Source: Sphaerimonospora mesophila NBRC 14179 = JCM 3151
GTDB lineage: Bacteria > Actinomycetota > Actinomycetes > Streptosporangiales > Streptosporangiaceae
Direction of reading: 5' to 3'
Assembly (NCBI GenBank): GCA_001552515.1
Contig: BCRI01000061.1
Span: forward strand, 1-40,335
DNA length: 40,335 nucleotides
In this document: piece by piece, positions 33,136 to 40,335 of the stretch
How positions within the stretch are numbered: position 1 is the stretch's first letter
How the letters are laid out: every line of letters starts with the position of its first letter
Translations under genes and position numbers: made by a program
The notes under the pieces: model-generated
What the model was told of the DNA's origin: nothing
Databases searched by the model: none
The model's input: only the letters and a program-made list of their open reading frames with translations

Positions 33136-33944
33136 GACGTTCCTCCTGCTCTCCCGGCGAGCCGGACGATGGCCGCGAGCAGCGCGGCCTGCTGGTCGAG
33201 CGGGACGAAGTGCCCGCAGTCCGGCACCTCGACCAACTCGGCGTCCTCGTAGCGGGCGACGCAGTCACGGCTGACGTCGACGGAGACGATGGCGTCCTGG
33301 GAGCCATGCACGAACACGGTCGGGACGTCCCAGCGCTGTGGCCGGTCGGGTTCGAACTCCGCGAGCTCGTCCACACCGGCAAGAGCGCACTCCAGCGGGG
33401 TGGCGGCGAAGACACCCCCGAGCCAGGCGAACGTTGCTTCGCTGTGTTGGACGTGACAGATGGCACGGGCGGAGCGCTGCGCGAAGAGCGGCCAGTCTCG
33501 CAGCATGGCCCGCCGCATCTTCGGGTACGGCGCCCCGGCCGCGCTGGGCACACCGACGAGCGCCATGCCGGCCACCCGAGCGAACCTCGGCAGTTCGAGA
33601 AGGGCTGCGGCGCCGTAGGCGAACCCGACGAGAAGCGCGCCCTCGAGGTCCAAGTCCTCGAGCAGGTCGGCGAGGTCGGCGGCGTGCCGTGCGAGGGTGT
33701 ACGGCCCGGCGAGGTCGGCTGACGCACCATAGCCCGCCAGCGCCGGACTGATCACCTCGTATCCCTCGCCGACGAGGCTCTCCTCGAGGTACATCCACAC
33801 CGTGCGGTCGAGGCACCAGCCGTGCACGAGCACCACCGGGACGCCGCTGCCTCTGCGTCCGTAGATCATGCCGCTGCGCGACCTGCGCAGGCGTGTGGCG
33901 ATGCCGGCGCCCTTCAGCGCGGCGCTCGCGAGGTCGGCGGTCAT
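33132..33944 (-). CDS. Alpha/beta-hydrolase-fold protein with Ala in place of the nucleophile
   Basis: A 270-residue alpha/beta-hydrolase. The oxyanion region HGW (residues 41-43), the acid Asp217 (GSQDAIV) and the His245 of DCGHFVPLD are all in place. The nucleophile elbow, however, reads GFAYG (107-111) instead of GxSxG: codon 109, at 33618-33620, is GCC for Ala. Ordinary ester or C-C bond hydrolysis is therefore not expected. Some members of this fold act without the nucleophile, for instance as cofactor-free dioxygenases or lyases. Both ends overlap neighbours by 4 nt, so it is firmly part of the operon and not decaying. Confidence 0.88.
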   Translation of the reverse strand: MTADLASAALKGAGIATRLRRSRSGMIYGRRGSGVPVVLVHGWCLDRTVWMYLEESLVGEGYEVISPALAGYGASADLAGPYTLARHAADLADLLEDLDLEGALLVGFAYGAAALLELPRFARVAGMALVGVPSAAGAPYPKMRRAMLRDWPLFAQRSARAICHVQHSEATFAWLGGVFAATPLECALAGVDELAEFEPDRPQRWDVPTVFVHGSQDAIVSVDVSRDCVARYEDAELVEVPDCGHFVPLDQQAALLAAIVRLAGRAGGTS

Positions 33945-35608
33945 GAACTCACCCCTATGCGGGCGAGCGCCTGCTCACGGAGCACCTTGGGCATCACCTT
34001 GCCGACATGGTCACGGGGAAGAGCGTCGATGAATTCGAGGTTCCGCGGGTACTTGTAGGGCGAAAGCGTGGATTTGACGAGGTTCTGGAGCTCGCGACGC
34101 AACGCGTCAGAAGGCTCGTGCCCGGGGGCGACGACGACGAACGCCGACACCGCTTCCTGCCTGATGGGATCGGGCAGACCCATGACGACGACCTCCTCCA
34201 CAGCCTCGTGGCTGCTCAGAACCTGCTCGACCTCCCCGGGGGCGATCTTGTTGCCGGCGGAGCTGATGAGGAAGTCGGTCCGCCCGAGATACGTGTAGTC
34301 GCCCTCCTCGAAGACGACGAGATCGTCGACGATGGTCCAGCCGTCCCGCACATCGGCGCGCTGCTTCTCCGGCAACCGCCAGTAGGTCAGCCCTGAGACA
34401 CCGCGCATGGCGAGCTGGCCGGCCTCACCGGGCTCGGCATCCTCGCGAGGGCCCGTGTGGCCGACGTCGACGGTACGGAGCACACGCGCCTCGAACCCCG
34501 GCGCAGGGCTGCCGAGCGACCCCTGGGAGACCGGACCTTGCGGAATCAGTGGCCATGTGGCGAAAGCCGTGGAGCCGTAGTTGTTGAGCAGGGTGACGCC
34601 GAGCGCGCTCCAGCCCTCGATGACATCGGAGGACGACGAGGATTGCCACATCGCGTAGCCGCGGCGCAGCGACGTCGGGGCGGGGGCGCCGGCGCGGATG
34701 GCGTCGAGCATCGCCGCCCAGCTGGCGGCGATCGCGGTGAAGGTGGTGACCTCGTGCTCGCGGATGGCCTCGAGGAGTGCTCGGGGGTCGGTGAACCGCT
34801 CCACCATGACGAGGGTGGCGCCGTGCAGGAGCGTGAAGATCGTGGAGTGGATCATGCCGAGCGCGTGACCGATCGGAGCGGCCGCGAGCCAGCGCTGGCC
34901 AGGGGCGACCCCGGCACCGCGACCGAGGGAATGGCCTGCCAGCAGATACCGGCGCTGGGTGTGGTAGCAGCCCTTGGGGGTGCCGGTGGTTCCTCCGGTG
35001 TGCCAGACGATGGCGACCGAGTCGAGGGGCACCTCAGGCCGCTCGACCGGCACCGCCGCTGCGTCGGATTCCCCCCAGCGAAGCACGCTGTCGGGCACGG
35101 GTTCCGCGCCGAAAGCGGCGACGTGGCGGACACCCAGTGCCCGGGCCACCCGGACCACGGTGTCGGCGTCCTCGCACCCGGCCTGGAAGAGCAGGAGGGC
35201 GGGCTCGGTGTCCCGGAGATAGAACGTCAACTCGGTCTCGCGCGCGAGCACCGGCACCGGGACCACCACGGCGCCGATCTTCCAGGCGCCGATCGCGGCG
35301 ATGATGAGTTCGGGCCGGTTGGTGCCTTTGAGCGCCACCCGTTCGCCGGGGCGGATGCCGAGGGCGAGCAGGAACCGGGCGGCCCTCTCGCTGAGCCTGC
35401 CGAGGTCGGCGTACGTGTAGGACTGTCCCGCGTCGTGGTGAACGATCGCGATGCGGCCGCCGGCACCGGAGGTCACATGGACGTCGCTGAGCGCGCTGCC
35501 CAGGTCGGTCGTCAGCGTGACGTCCAGGTCTGTGTAGTGCGGCTGCTCGTCGGGAGGCACAAGCCATTCCTGGGGCAGCGTGTCGAGCACGGGATACACA
35601 TCGGGCAC
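33941..35608 (-). CDS. Acyl/aryl-CoA ligase (AMP-forming), benzoate-CoA-ligase-like
   Basis: A 555-residue ANL-superfamily enzyme. The P-loop HTGGTTGTPKG lies at 203-213, the A5 motif is NNYGSTA, the A7/hinge region is VDDLVVFEEGDYTYLGRTDF, and the C-terminal catalytic Lys is in DHVGKVMPKVL (about 540). It joins a carboxylic acid to CoA with ATP via an adenylate. Overall it resembles benzoate- or 2-aminobenzoate-CoA ligases more than long-chain acyl-CoA synthetases (judged by motif style, not by search). GTG at 35608 has GGAGG 8 nt before it. It probably commits the imported acid to CoA-dependent degradation. Confidence 0.91.
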   Translation of the reverse strand: MPDVYPVLDTLPQEWLVPPDEQPHYTDLDVTLTTDLGSALSDVHVTSGAGGRIAIVHHDAGQSYTYADLGRLSERAARFLLALGIRPGERVALKGTNRPELIIAAIGAWKIGAVVVPVPVLARETELTFYLRDTEPALLLFQAGCEDADTVVRVARALGVRHVAAFGAEPVPDSVLRWGESDAAAVPVERPEVPLDSVAIVWHTGGTTGTPKGCYHTQRRYLLAGHSLGRGAGVAPGQRWLAAAPIGHALGMIHSTIFTLLHGATLVMVERFTDPRALLEAIREHEVTTFTAIAASWAAMLDAIRAGAPAPTSLRRGYAMWQSSSSSDVIEGWSALGVTLLNNYGSTAFATWPLIPQGPVSQGSLGSPAPGFEARVLRTVDVGHTGPREDAEPGEAGQLAMRGVSGLTYWRLPEKQRADVRDGWTIVDDLVVFEEGDYTYLGRTDFLISSAGNKIAPGEVEQVLSSHEAVEEVVVMGLPDPIRQEAVSAFVVVAPGHEPSDALRRELQNLVKSTLSPYKYPRNLEFIDALPRDHVGKVMPKVLREQALARIGVSS

Positions 35609-35646
35609 GGGGCAGGACCTCCGTCGGTCGTTGACGTGGGAAGGGC

Positions 35647-35970
35647 TCAGTACTGGGACTCCGGCAGGTGGACTGTGAAGCCCTCCCAGTCGGGCTGCAC
35701 ACGCAGCTGGCAGCTCAGCCGGCTGTTGTCCTCGCGCGGGCAGGCGGTGCCGTCGAGCATGGCGTCCTCGATCTCATCGATCTCGGGCGTCTTGCCGAGC
35801 CAGGTCCGGTCGACGTACACGTGGCATGTCGCGCAGTTCATCTGGCCGCCGCACTCGCCTTCGATACCGGTCACACCGGCCTCGATCGCGGCGTCGCGAA
35901 CGGACTCGCCGACCGCGACGTCGAGTTCCTCGGTGAAACCGTCGGACCGGCTGTAGCGGATCTTGACCAT
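35647..35970 (-). CDS. [2Fe-2S] ferredoxin, adrenodoxin/putidaredoxin type
   Basis: A 107-residue ferredoxin with cluster ligands Cys40, Cys46, Cys49 and Cys87 (C-x5-C-x2-C-x37-C, in GECGGQMNCATC and RLSCQL). This spacing is that of putidaredoxin, the electron donor to class I P450s. ATG at 35970 lies 16 nt after the reductase stop. The likely electron path is NAD(P)H to the reductase at 35987, then this protein, then the P450 at 26693, which sits 7.7 kb away outside the operon. Acidic surface residues before the last Cys fit docking to a basic partner. Confidence 0.94.
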   Translation of the reverse strand: MVKIRYSRSDGFTEELDVAVGESVRDAAIEAGVTGIEGECGGQMNCATCHVYVDRTWLGKTPEIDEIEDAMLDGTACPREDNSRLSCQLRVQPDWEGFTVHLPESQY

Positions 35971-35986
35971 GGGAACTCCTCAGATT

Positions 35987-37255
35987 TCAGAGCCGGTGTG
36001 CGGGGGGCGAGGTGGCGACGGCCGCCTTCAACGGAGTCGCGGCGTCCTGGGCGAGGCTCGGGTCGAGATGCTCCCGGGCGGCCACGAGCCGGCGGGCGGC
36101 GACATGGTCGGCGGGGCTGTTGACCGAATCGACGGCGACCACCCGGTTCTCCAGGTCGAGGTGGACCAGCGAGAACGGCTCGCCGTCCGGGGTGCCGCGC
36201 GCGACCTCGCGGGAAGCAGGGTCGTGGATGCCGACCAGCTGCAGCTTGAGGTCGTACTGGTCGGACCAGAACCATGGCACGGCGTTGTAGATCGCTTCGG
36301 CGCCGGCGGCGGTCGCCCCGGCCACCCGCCCTTGGTCGGTGGCGTTCTGGACGGACTCCAGGCGCAGCGGAACGTCCGTGGGGGCGTAGGAACTGACGAA
36401 GGCGGCGCAGTCGCCCGCGGCGAGGACCCCGGGGACCGATGTGCGCATCGTGGCATCGACCAGCACACCGCCTCCGGGTCCGGCGAGCGCCGCGCCGGCC
36501 TGCCGGGCGAGCTCGGTGCGTGGCACGGAACCGATGCCGACGAGGACGACGTCCGCGCGTAGTGTCTCGCCGGTGGTGGTCCGCACCCCGGTGACGCGGC
36601 CGCCGCTGCCCTCCATGGCCACGCAGCCGGTGCCGGTGCTGATACGGACACCGTGGGATTCATGAACCGCGGCGAGCACGGCGGAAAGGGTGGGGGTGAG
36701 CACCCGGCCCATCACGCGCTCTCCGGCCTCCAGCACGTGCACGGATCGGCCGAGGCCTGTGAGAGTGGCCGCGAGCTCGAGGCCGATGAACCCCGCACCG
36801 ACGATGACGACGTCGCGGGCGCCGTCCAGGGCGTCTCGCAGTGCGAGGGCGTCATCGAGGGTGGCGAGGTAATGCACGCCGCCGAGGTCGCCACCGGGTA
36901 CGGTCAGCCGCCGCGGTGTCCCACCGGTCGCGAGGCCGAGCGTGGCGTACGCAAGGGTGCTGCCGTTGTCGAGCCGAGCGACGCGTGCGGCGTGGTCGAC
37001 GTCGGTGATCCGCGTCCCGAGGACGAGGTCGATGCCGTGGCGGCGGTAGAAGACCTCGCCCCGGAGGGCGATGTCCTCGGGGGCTTCGCCCTTGGCGAGG
37101 AAGGTCTTGGACAGCGGCGGGCGTTCGTACGGCGCCCAGGGCTCCTCCCCCACCACCGTGATCAGGCCCGTCCATCCCTTCTCGCGAGCGGCGGCGGCCA
37201 TATGGATGCCGGCGTAGGACGCACCGGCGACCAGGAGGCGTGCATCGTCGCGCAT
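35987..37255 (-). CDS. Ferredoxin reductase, NAD(P)H/FAD-dependent (putidaredoxin reductase-like)
   Basis: A 422-residue two-dinucleotide-fold flavoprotein. FAD-binding GASYAGIHMAAAARE lies at 11-25, and the family hallmark ERPPLSKTFL follows at about 44-53. The NAD(P) motif is GAGFIGLELAATL (about 153-165), the second FAD contact is LAAGDCAAF, and LRLESVQNATDQ and WFWSDQYDLKLQLVG are typical of the putidaredoxin/rubredoxin reductase group. The first motif reads GxSxxG instead of the strict GxGxxG, which is common here. It should feed electrons to the ferredoxin encoded directly downstream. Confidence 0.93.
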   Translation of the reverse strand: MRDDARLLVAGASYAGIHMAAAAREKGWTGLITVVGEEPWAPYERPPLSKTFLAKGEAPEDIALRGEVFYRRHGIDLVLGTRITDVDHAARVARLDNGSTLAYATLGLATGGTPRRLTVPGGDLGGVHYLATLDDALALRDALDGARDVVIVGAGFIGLELAATLTGLGRSVHVLEAGERVMGRVLTPTLSAVLAAVHESHGVRISTGTGCVAMEGSGGRVTGVRTTTGETLRADVVLVGIGSVPRTELARQAGAALAGPGGGVLVDATMRTSVPGVLAAGDCAAFVSSYAPTDVPLRLESVQNATDQGRVAGATAAGAEAIYNAVPWFWSDQYDLKLQLVGIHDPASREVARGTPDGEPFSLVHLDLENRVVAVDSVNSPADHVAARRLVAAREHLDPSLAQDAATPLKAAVATSPPAHRL

Positions 37256-37266
37256 GATCAGGCCCC

Positions 37267-38451
37267 TCAGCGCGCGGGCTCGGTGCCGAGAACGGTGATG
37301 GCGATGGCCGCGGTGTCGTCGAGGGCGAACCCGCCGGCGTTCTCGGCCACGCCGATACAGGCGTCAGCGACCTGCCGATCAGCGGCGTCGTGCCGCAACT
37401 GGTGGACGAGCTCGACGATCTGCGCCGCGCCGGTGGCGGCGACGGGGTGGCCGCGGGAGGTGAGGCCACCGCTGGTGTTGACCGGGACGCGCCCGCCGAG
37501 CCGGGTCTCGCCGTCGAGAGCCATGCGTCCGCCCTGGCCCTCCTCGCACAGACCGAGCTCCTCATAGGCCGCGAGCTCGTTGAAGGAGATGGAATCGTGG
37601 ACCTCGGCGACATCTACCTCGTCGGGAGTGATGCCGGCCTGGTCGTAGGCGCGGCGTGCCACCCGAGCCACGCTCGACGTCCCGTTGGGCGTGGCTCCCA
37701 TGCCGATGGCACTGCCCCGGATCCACACCGGACGCCGACCGTGGGCACGGGCATCGTCGGCGCCGGTGACCACCAGCGCGGCCGCACCGTCGCCGATGGG
37801 AGCGCACATGAGCGTGGTGAGCGGGTCCACCACGGTTCGGGCAGCGAGCACGTCGTCGACCGAGAGCGGGGCGGTGTACTGCGCGAGCGGGTTGAGAGCC
37901 GCGTGAAAGCGGTTCTTCACCGCGATCTCCGCGAGCGCGGTGACGTCGAGCCCCCACCGGTCGCGATACCTCCGGAAGCGCTCGGGGTAGATGGCCGAGA
38001 CGAAGCCGCTCTCCCGGGCCGGGTCGACCCCGCTCGCGCGCAGCGTATCGGTGTCCATGGCCCCGTTGAGCGCCCGGTAGGCGATGCCCTTCTCGTGCGC
38101 GTACAACTTCTCGACGCCGAGGACGAGGACCGTGCGGGCGGCACCCGCCGCGACCGCCTGAACGGCCAGGTTGAGGGCACTGGACGAGGCGGCGCAGGCG
38201 TTGTCGATGTTGAAGACCGGGATGTCGCTGAACCCGAGGGGCCGGAGCACCGACTGGCCGACCACGCTCACCTGGCCGGTGGTCAGGGACGCCATGGCGT
38301 TGGCCACGAAGACCATGTCGACGTCGTCGATGTTCGCCTGTGCGTCGGCGAGGGCGGTGAAGACCGCGATGCGGGCGAGTTCGGAGAGCGAGGTGTCGAG
38401 GTGCTTGCCGAACCGCGTCATCCCGACGCCGACGACGGCGGCCCCGGTCAC
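37267..38451 (-). CDS. Thiolase family protein, SCP2-type
   Basis: A 394-residue thiolase of the sterol-carrier-protein-X type. The nucleophilic Cys86 lies in NACAASSSAL. EVHDSIS and the GGLTSRGHPVAATGAAQ motif with the active His are present, and the C-terminal glycine-rich loop reads CIGVAENAGG. SCP2-type thiolases cleave 3-ketoacyl-CoAs with bulky or branched chains, notably sterol side chains and cyclic acids. GTG at 38451 overlaps the hydratase stop by 4 nt. It presumably performs the C-C cleavage step of this operon. Confidence 0.91.
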   Translation of the reverse strand: MTGAAVVGVGMTRFGKHLDTSLSELARIAVFTALADAQANIDDVDMVFVANAMASLTTGQVSVVGQSVLRPLGFSDIPVFNIDNACAASSSALNLAVQAVAAGAARTVLVLGVEKLYAHEKGIAYRALNGAMDTDTLRASGVDPARESGFVSAIYPERFRRYRDRWGLDVTALAEIAVKNRFHAALNPLAQYTAPLSVDDVLAARTVVDPLTTLMCAPIGDGAAALVVTGADDARAHGRRPVWIRGSAIGMGATPNGTSSVARVARRAYDQAGITPDEVDVAEVHDSISFNELAAYEELGLCEEGQGGRMALDGETRLGGRVPVNTSGGLTSRGHPVAATGAAQIVELVHQLRHDAADRQVADACIGVAENAGGFALDDTAAIAITVLGTEPAR

Positions 38452-39278
38452 GACGCGCTCCTGCCGAACTTGGCGACGAAGGCGTCGACTCCGGGCAGGA
38501 AGTTCCCGCGGCGCATGGCGTCCCAGTGCAGGGAGCGATCAAGGTCGAGCGCGGGCCCGAGCGGGAGCTCGTGCCCGCCGAAGATCGCCCGCTTGGCGGC
38601 GGTCACGCCGATGCGGCCGGCCTTATTCGCCACCTCGGCGGCGAAGCTCTCGGCCTGCTGACGCACGGTCCCGGCCGGATAGACCCGGTCCACCAGGCCG
38701 ATCTCGAGCGCCCGGGAAGGCGGAATCGGCTTGGCGTCAAGGATGAGATCCAGCGCCCGGCTGGGCCCGAGCAGGCGGGCGAGGAACTGAGCTCCGCCGC
38801 CGCCCGACGGCATGGCGCCGAACAGATCCATCTCGGGCGCGCCGAACTGGACCTTCGCGTGGTCGGTGCTGAATCGCAGGTCGCACGCGGCGGCGAGCTC
38901 GAGACCGCCGGCGAGGGCGTGACCATCGATGGCGGCGATGACGAGTGCGGGCAGGCGACGCAGCTCGTGGCACAGCCGCCGGAACTCGTCCATGGTCTCG
39001 TTGAACATCTCCAGCAGGCCGGTGGACCCATGCTCTTTCACCGTCCGGGCCATCCATGCCGCATCCGCCCCGGCGGAGAAGACCCGCAGATCGCTCGCGA
39101 GGACGACGGCGGCGACGGAATCGTCCGCACTCACCGCCCGGATCGCGGCGTCGATGTGGGCGAGCAGTTCGGGATTGATCGCGTTGACGGGCGACTGCCG
39201 CATCAGCCACGTCTGGTACCCGTCCCCCGAGACGACCTCAAACGTCGCACGCTCCGCGGCGGCGTCTCCGTCCGTCAT
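38448..39278 (-). CDS. Enoyl-CoA hydratase/isomerase family (crotonase)
   Basis: A 276-residue crotonase with the oxyanion motifs SAGADAAWM and ALAGGLELAAACD, and PEMDLFGAMPSGGG at the first catalytic Glu. The second Glu position seems replaced by Asp in SRALDLILDA. A frame extends to 39326, but ATG at 39278 is preferred: GGAGG lies 7 nt upstream, and the longer reading would place the palindromic operator inside the coding sequence. It is the first gene of the ten-gene operon. It could hydrate an enoyl-CoA or cleave a ring as ring-opening crotonases do; which one cannot be read from sequence. Confidence 0.91.
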   Translation of the reverse strand: MTDGDAAAERATFEVVSGDGYQTWLMRQSPVNAINPELLAHIDAAIRAVSADDSVAAVVLASDLRVFSAGADAAWMARTVKEHGSTGLLEMFNETMDEFRRLCHELRRLPALVIAAIDGHALAGGLELAAACDLRFSTDHAKVQFGAPEMDLFGAMPSGGGGAQFLARLLGPSRALDLILDAKPIPPSRALEIGLVDRVYPAGTVRQQAESFAAEVANKAGRIGVTAAKRAIFGGHELPLGPALDLDRSLHWDAMRRGNFLPGVDAFVAKFGRSAS

Positions 39279-39304
39279 GCCGGCCTCCGACCTCATAGAT
39301 AGCA

Positions 39305-39358
39305 ACTCACTTAATGAGTAAGACAATATAACTGTATTCGCTCGTTGCTTGATGTCAA
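39305..39358 (-). promoter_or_regulatory. Promoter and palindromic operator of the ten-gene CoA operon
   Basis: On the minus strand, a consensus TTGACA (39353-39358) lies 16 bp from TACAGT (39331-39336); an alternative -10, TATATT, is at 39325-39330. Downstream is ACTCA-CTTAA-TGAGT (39305-39319), a 5-bp inverted repeat containing TCATTAAG. The TATATT-N7-TCATTAAG arrangement closely copies that of the aldehyde dehydrogenase promoter (TATATT-N8-TCATTAAG). Confidence 0.62.
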
Positions 39359-39428
39359 CACTGCGGCCGCGCCGACTCCCAGGGCGCCGGCAAGCGGCCG
39401 GGCCTCGATACGTGCCGTTAACAGCGCG

Positions 39429-39457
39429 CGTGCCCGCTTCTTCGGGCGGCGGGCACG
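39429..39457 (-). terminator. Terminator hairpin after the right-edge SDR gene
   Basis: CGTGCCCGC (39429-39437) and GCGGGCACG (39449-39457) form a perfect 9-bp stem with an 11-nt loop, 63 nt past the SDR stop. This would insulate the SDR transcript from the CoA operon promoter. There is no T-run. Confidence 0.6.
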
Positions 39458-39520
39458 GTTACCGCGGCAGATGCGTCGGACATGGCCGGACGAGCCGGCG
39501 AACCGCGTGACGGTGTCTCA

Positions 39521-40335
39521 TCACCGTGGGGACGGAAGATTCAGAGGTGCGCCGGCACTCGGCAGCTCCGCATCCATCGAAGGATCCGCGAACACCATGG
39601 CCGCGCGGAAGGAGTCGCTCGTGGTCCGCAGCGGCATCACGTCACGATCCCGCATGAGGTCCTCCGCCGCCTCCGCCCAGGCCTCGGGCGACATGTCCGC
39701 GGCCCTGACCCGGGGCATGGCCGAGAACACCGTCCTACCCGCCGAATCGCCGCTCACCTGGAAGCACTCCCCGTACACGGTCGTGTCCTGGTGAGCGAGC
39801 CAGGTCACGAAGGCGGCGATGGCGCGCGGTGGCAGCTTCTCCCGCAGAACCCGGCGGATCGCCGGGTCGCCGAAGGCGTTCTCGGTCATCGATGTCCACG
39901 CCGTCGGCTGCAACGTGGTGACCTGGACACCGACCTCCTCCCCCTCAGCGATGAGGGTGTTGCCCAGGCCCCAGATGGCGGCTTTGGCGGCGCTGTACGC
40001 CGAGTTGTACGGACCGGCCAGCATCCCGGCCGAGGAGACATTGATGAGACGGCCGGTGCCCGACTCCACCAGATGACGCCATGCCGCCCGCGTGACGTTG
40101 ACCGTCCCCTTGAAAGAGGTGTCGAACACCTTCCACCAGATGGCCTCGTCCATCTCGGAAAAGGCGCCGACACGGGTGATCCCGGCGTTGTTGACGACGA
40201 TGTCCAGGCGGCCGAAATGCTCGATCGCCGTCTGGACCAGCGCGGCGGCACCCCCGACGATATCGCCGACGTCGCTCACGGCCACGCCCGCCGCGTCACG
40301 AATGGCACCCACCGTCGCCGCGGCGGCATCCGGCG
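39521..40335 (-). CDS. SDR family oxidoreductase (partial, N-terminus beyond the window)
   Basis: The frame runs open to the right edge, with 270 residues visible and the stop at 39521. Seen are NNAG (IVVNNAGI), the catalytic Ser in NVSSAG, and YSAAK, followed by LQPTAWTSM in place of the common PG motif. The nucleotide-binding TGxxxGxG segment must lie outside the window. A C-terminal extension of about 50 residues after GECFQVSGD is longer than in a minimal SDR, and lacks the usual glycine-rich end (DGG). Codon use matches its neighbours. The substrate is unknown; it may belong to the same pathway but is separated by a terminator. Confidence 0.88.
   Translation of the reverse strand, partial: PDAAAATVGAIRDAAGVAVSDVGDIVGGAAALVQTAIEHFGRLDIVVNNAGITRVGAFSEMDEAIWWKVFDTSFKGTVNVTRAAWRHLVESGTGRLINVSSAGMLAGPYNSAYSAAKAAIWGLGNTLIAEGEEVGVQVTTLQPTAWTSMTENAFGDPAIRRVLREKLPPRAIAAFVTWLAHQDTTVYGECFQVSGDSAGRTVFSAMPRVRAADMSPEAWAEAAEDLMRDRDVMPLRTTSDSFRAAMVFADPSMDAELPSAGAPLNLPSPR

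Noticed and set aside
31778-33730. 650-codon minus-strand frame overlapping the monooxygenase and hydrolase genes
   Set aside because: It is out of frame with both real genes and reads as Arg/Pro/Ala-rich sequence. The overlapping MhpA-like and alpha/beta-hydrolase frames account for the region.
1-40335. Mobile element or prophage origin
   Set aside because: No transposase, integrase, attachment repeats or phage genes were found, and the base composition of the coding regions looks uniform by eye.

Overview
The window is GC-rich, tightly packed with genes and reads as an actinobacterial (Actinomycetota) chromosome: GTG starts are frequent, ATGA and GTGA stop/start overlaps are common, and promoters stand out as short AT-rich islands. 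I see no tRNA, rRNA, CRISPR array, insertion sequence or phage gene. Genus cannot be read from the sequence alone.

Layout. (1) 1-4195, plus strand: the end of a solute-binding lipoprotein gene, a DHA2-type MFS exporter and a FadR-type GntR regulator. (2) 4192-10420, minus strand: an operon running aldehyde dehydrogenase, phytoene-desaturase-like flavoprotein, 4,5-dihydroxyphthalate-decarboxylase-like protein, SDR, MFS transporter. (3) 10541-19656, minus strand: an operon starting with a carboxymuconolactone-decarboxylase-like protein, then a complete oligopeptide-type ABC importer (two permeases, two ATPases, no binding protein), a 3-ketosteroid-dehydrogenase-like flavoprotein, a second flavoprotein of that superfamily and an SDR. 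(4) 19726-23898, minus strand: amidohydrolase, small Rieske protein, degenerate amidohydrolase, flavoprotein. (5) 24092-26473: a second GntR regulator converging on a second solute-binding lipoprotein, separated by a perfect 14-bp terminator hairpin; both are paralogues of the genes in (1). (6) 26693-29441: a cytochrome P450 divergent from a LysR regulator across a 436-bp region with three copies of an 11-bp motif. (7) 29565-39278, minus strand: one ten-gene operon with enoyl-CoA hydratase, SCP2-type thiolase, ferredoxin reductase, [2Fe-2S] ferredoxin, acyl/aryl-CoA ligase, alpha/beta-hydrolase-fold protein, MhpA-like flavin monooxygenase, second enoyl-CoA hydratase, thioesterase and 3-hydroxyacyl-CoA dehydrogenase. 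(8) 39521-40335: an SDR cut by the window edge.

Taken together this looks like a catabolic island for uptake and CoA-dependent breakdown of a cyclic (aromatic, alicyclic or terpenoid/steroid-like) carboxylic acid or ketone. Import would use the ABC transporter with two alternative binding proteins. Oxidation would involve the P450 with its ferredoxin and reductase, the flavin monooxygenase and KstD-like dehydrogenases. CoA activation and beta-oxidation-type steps would follow from operon (7). Substrate and order of steps are inference. The most unusual points are enzyme-fold proteins missing key catalytic residues (an alpha/beta hydrolase with Ala in place of the nucleophile, an amidohydrolase without its metal ligands, a P450 without the I-helix acid), the duplicated regulator/binding-protein pairs, and elaborate repeat and hairpin structures in the control regions.
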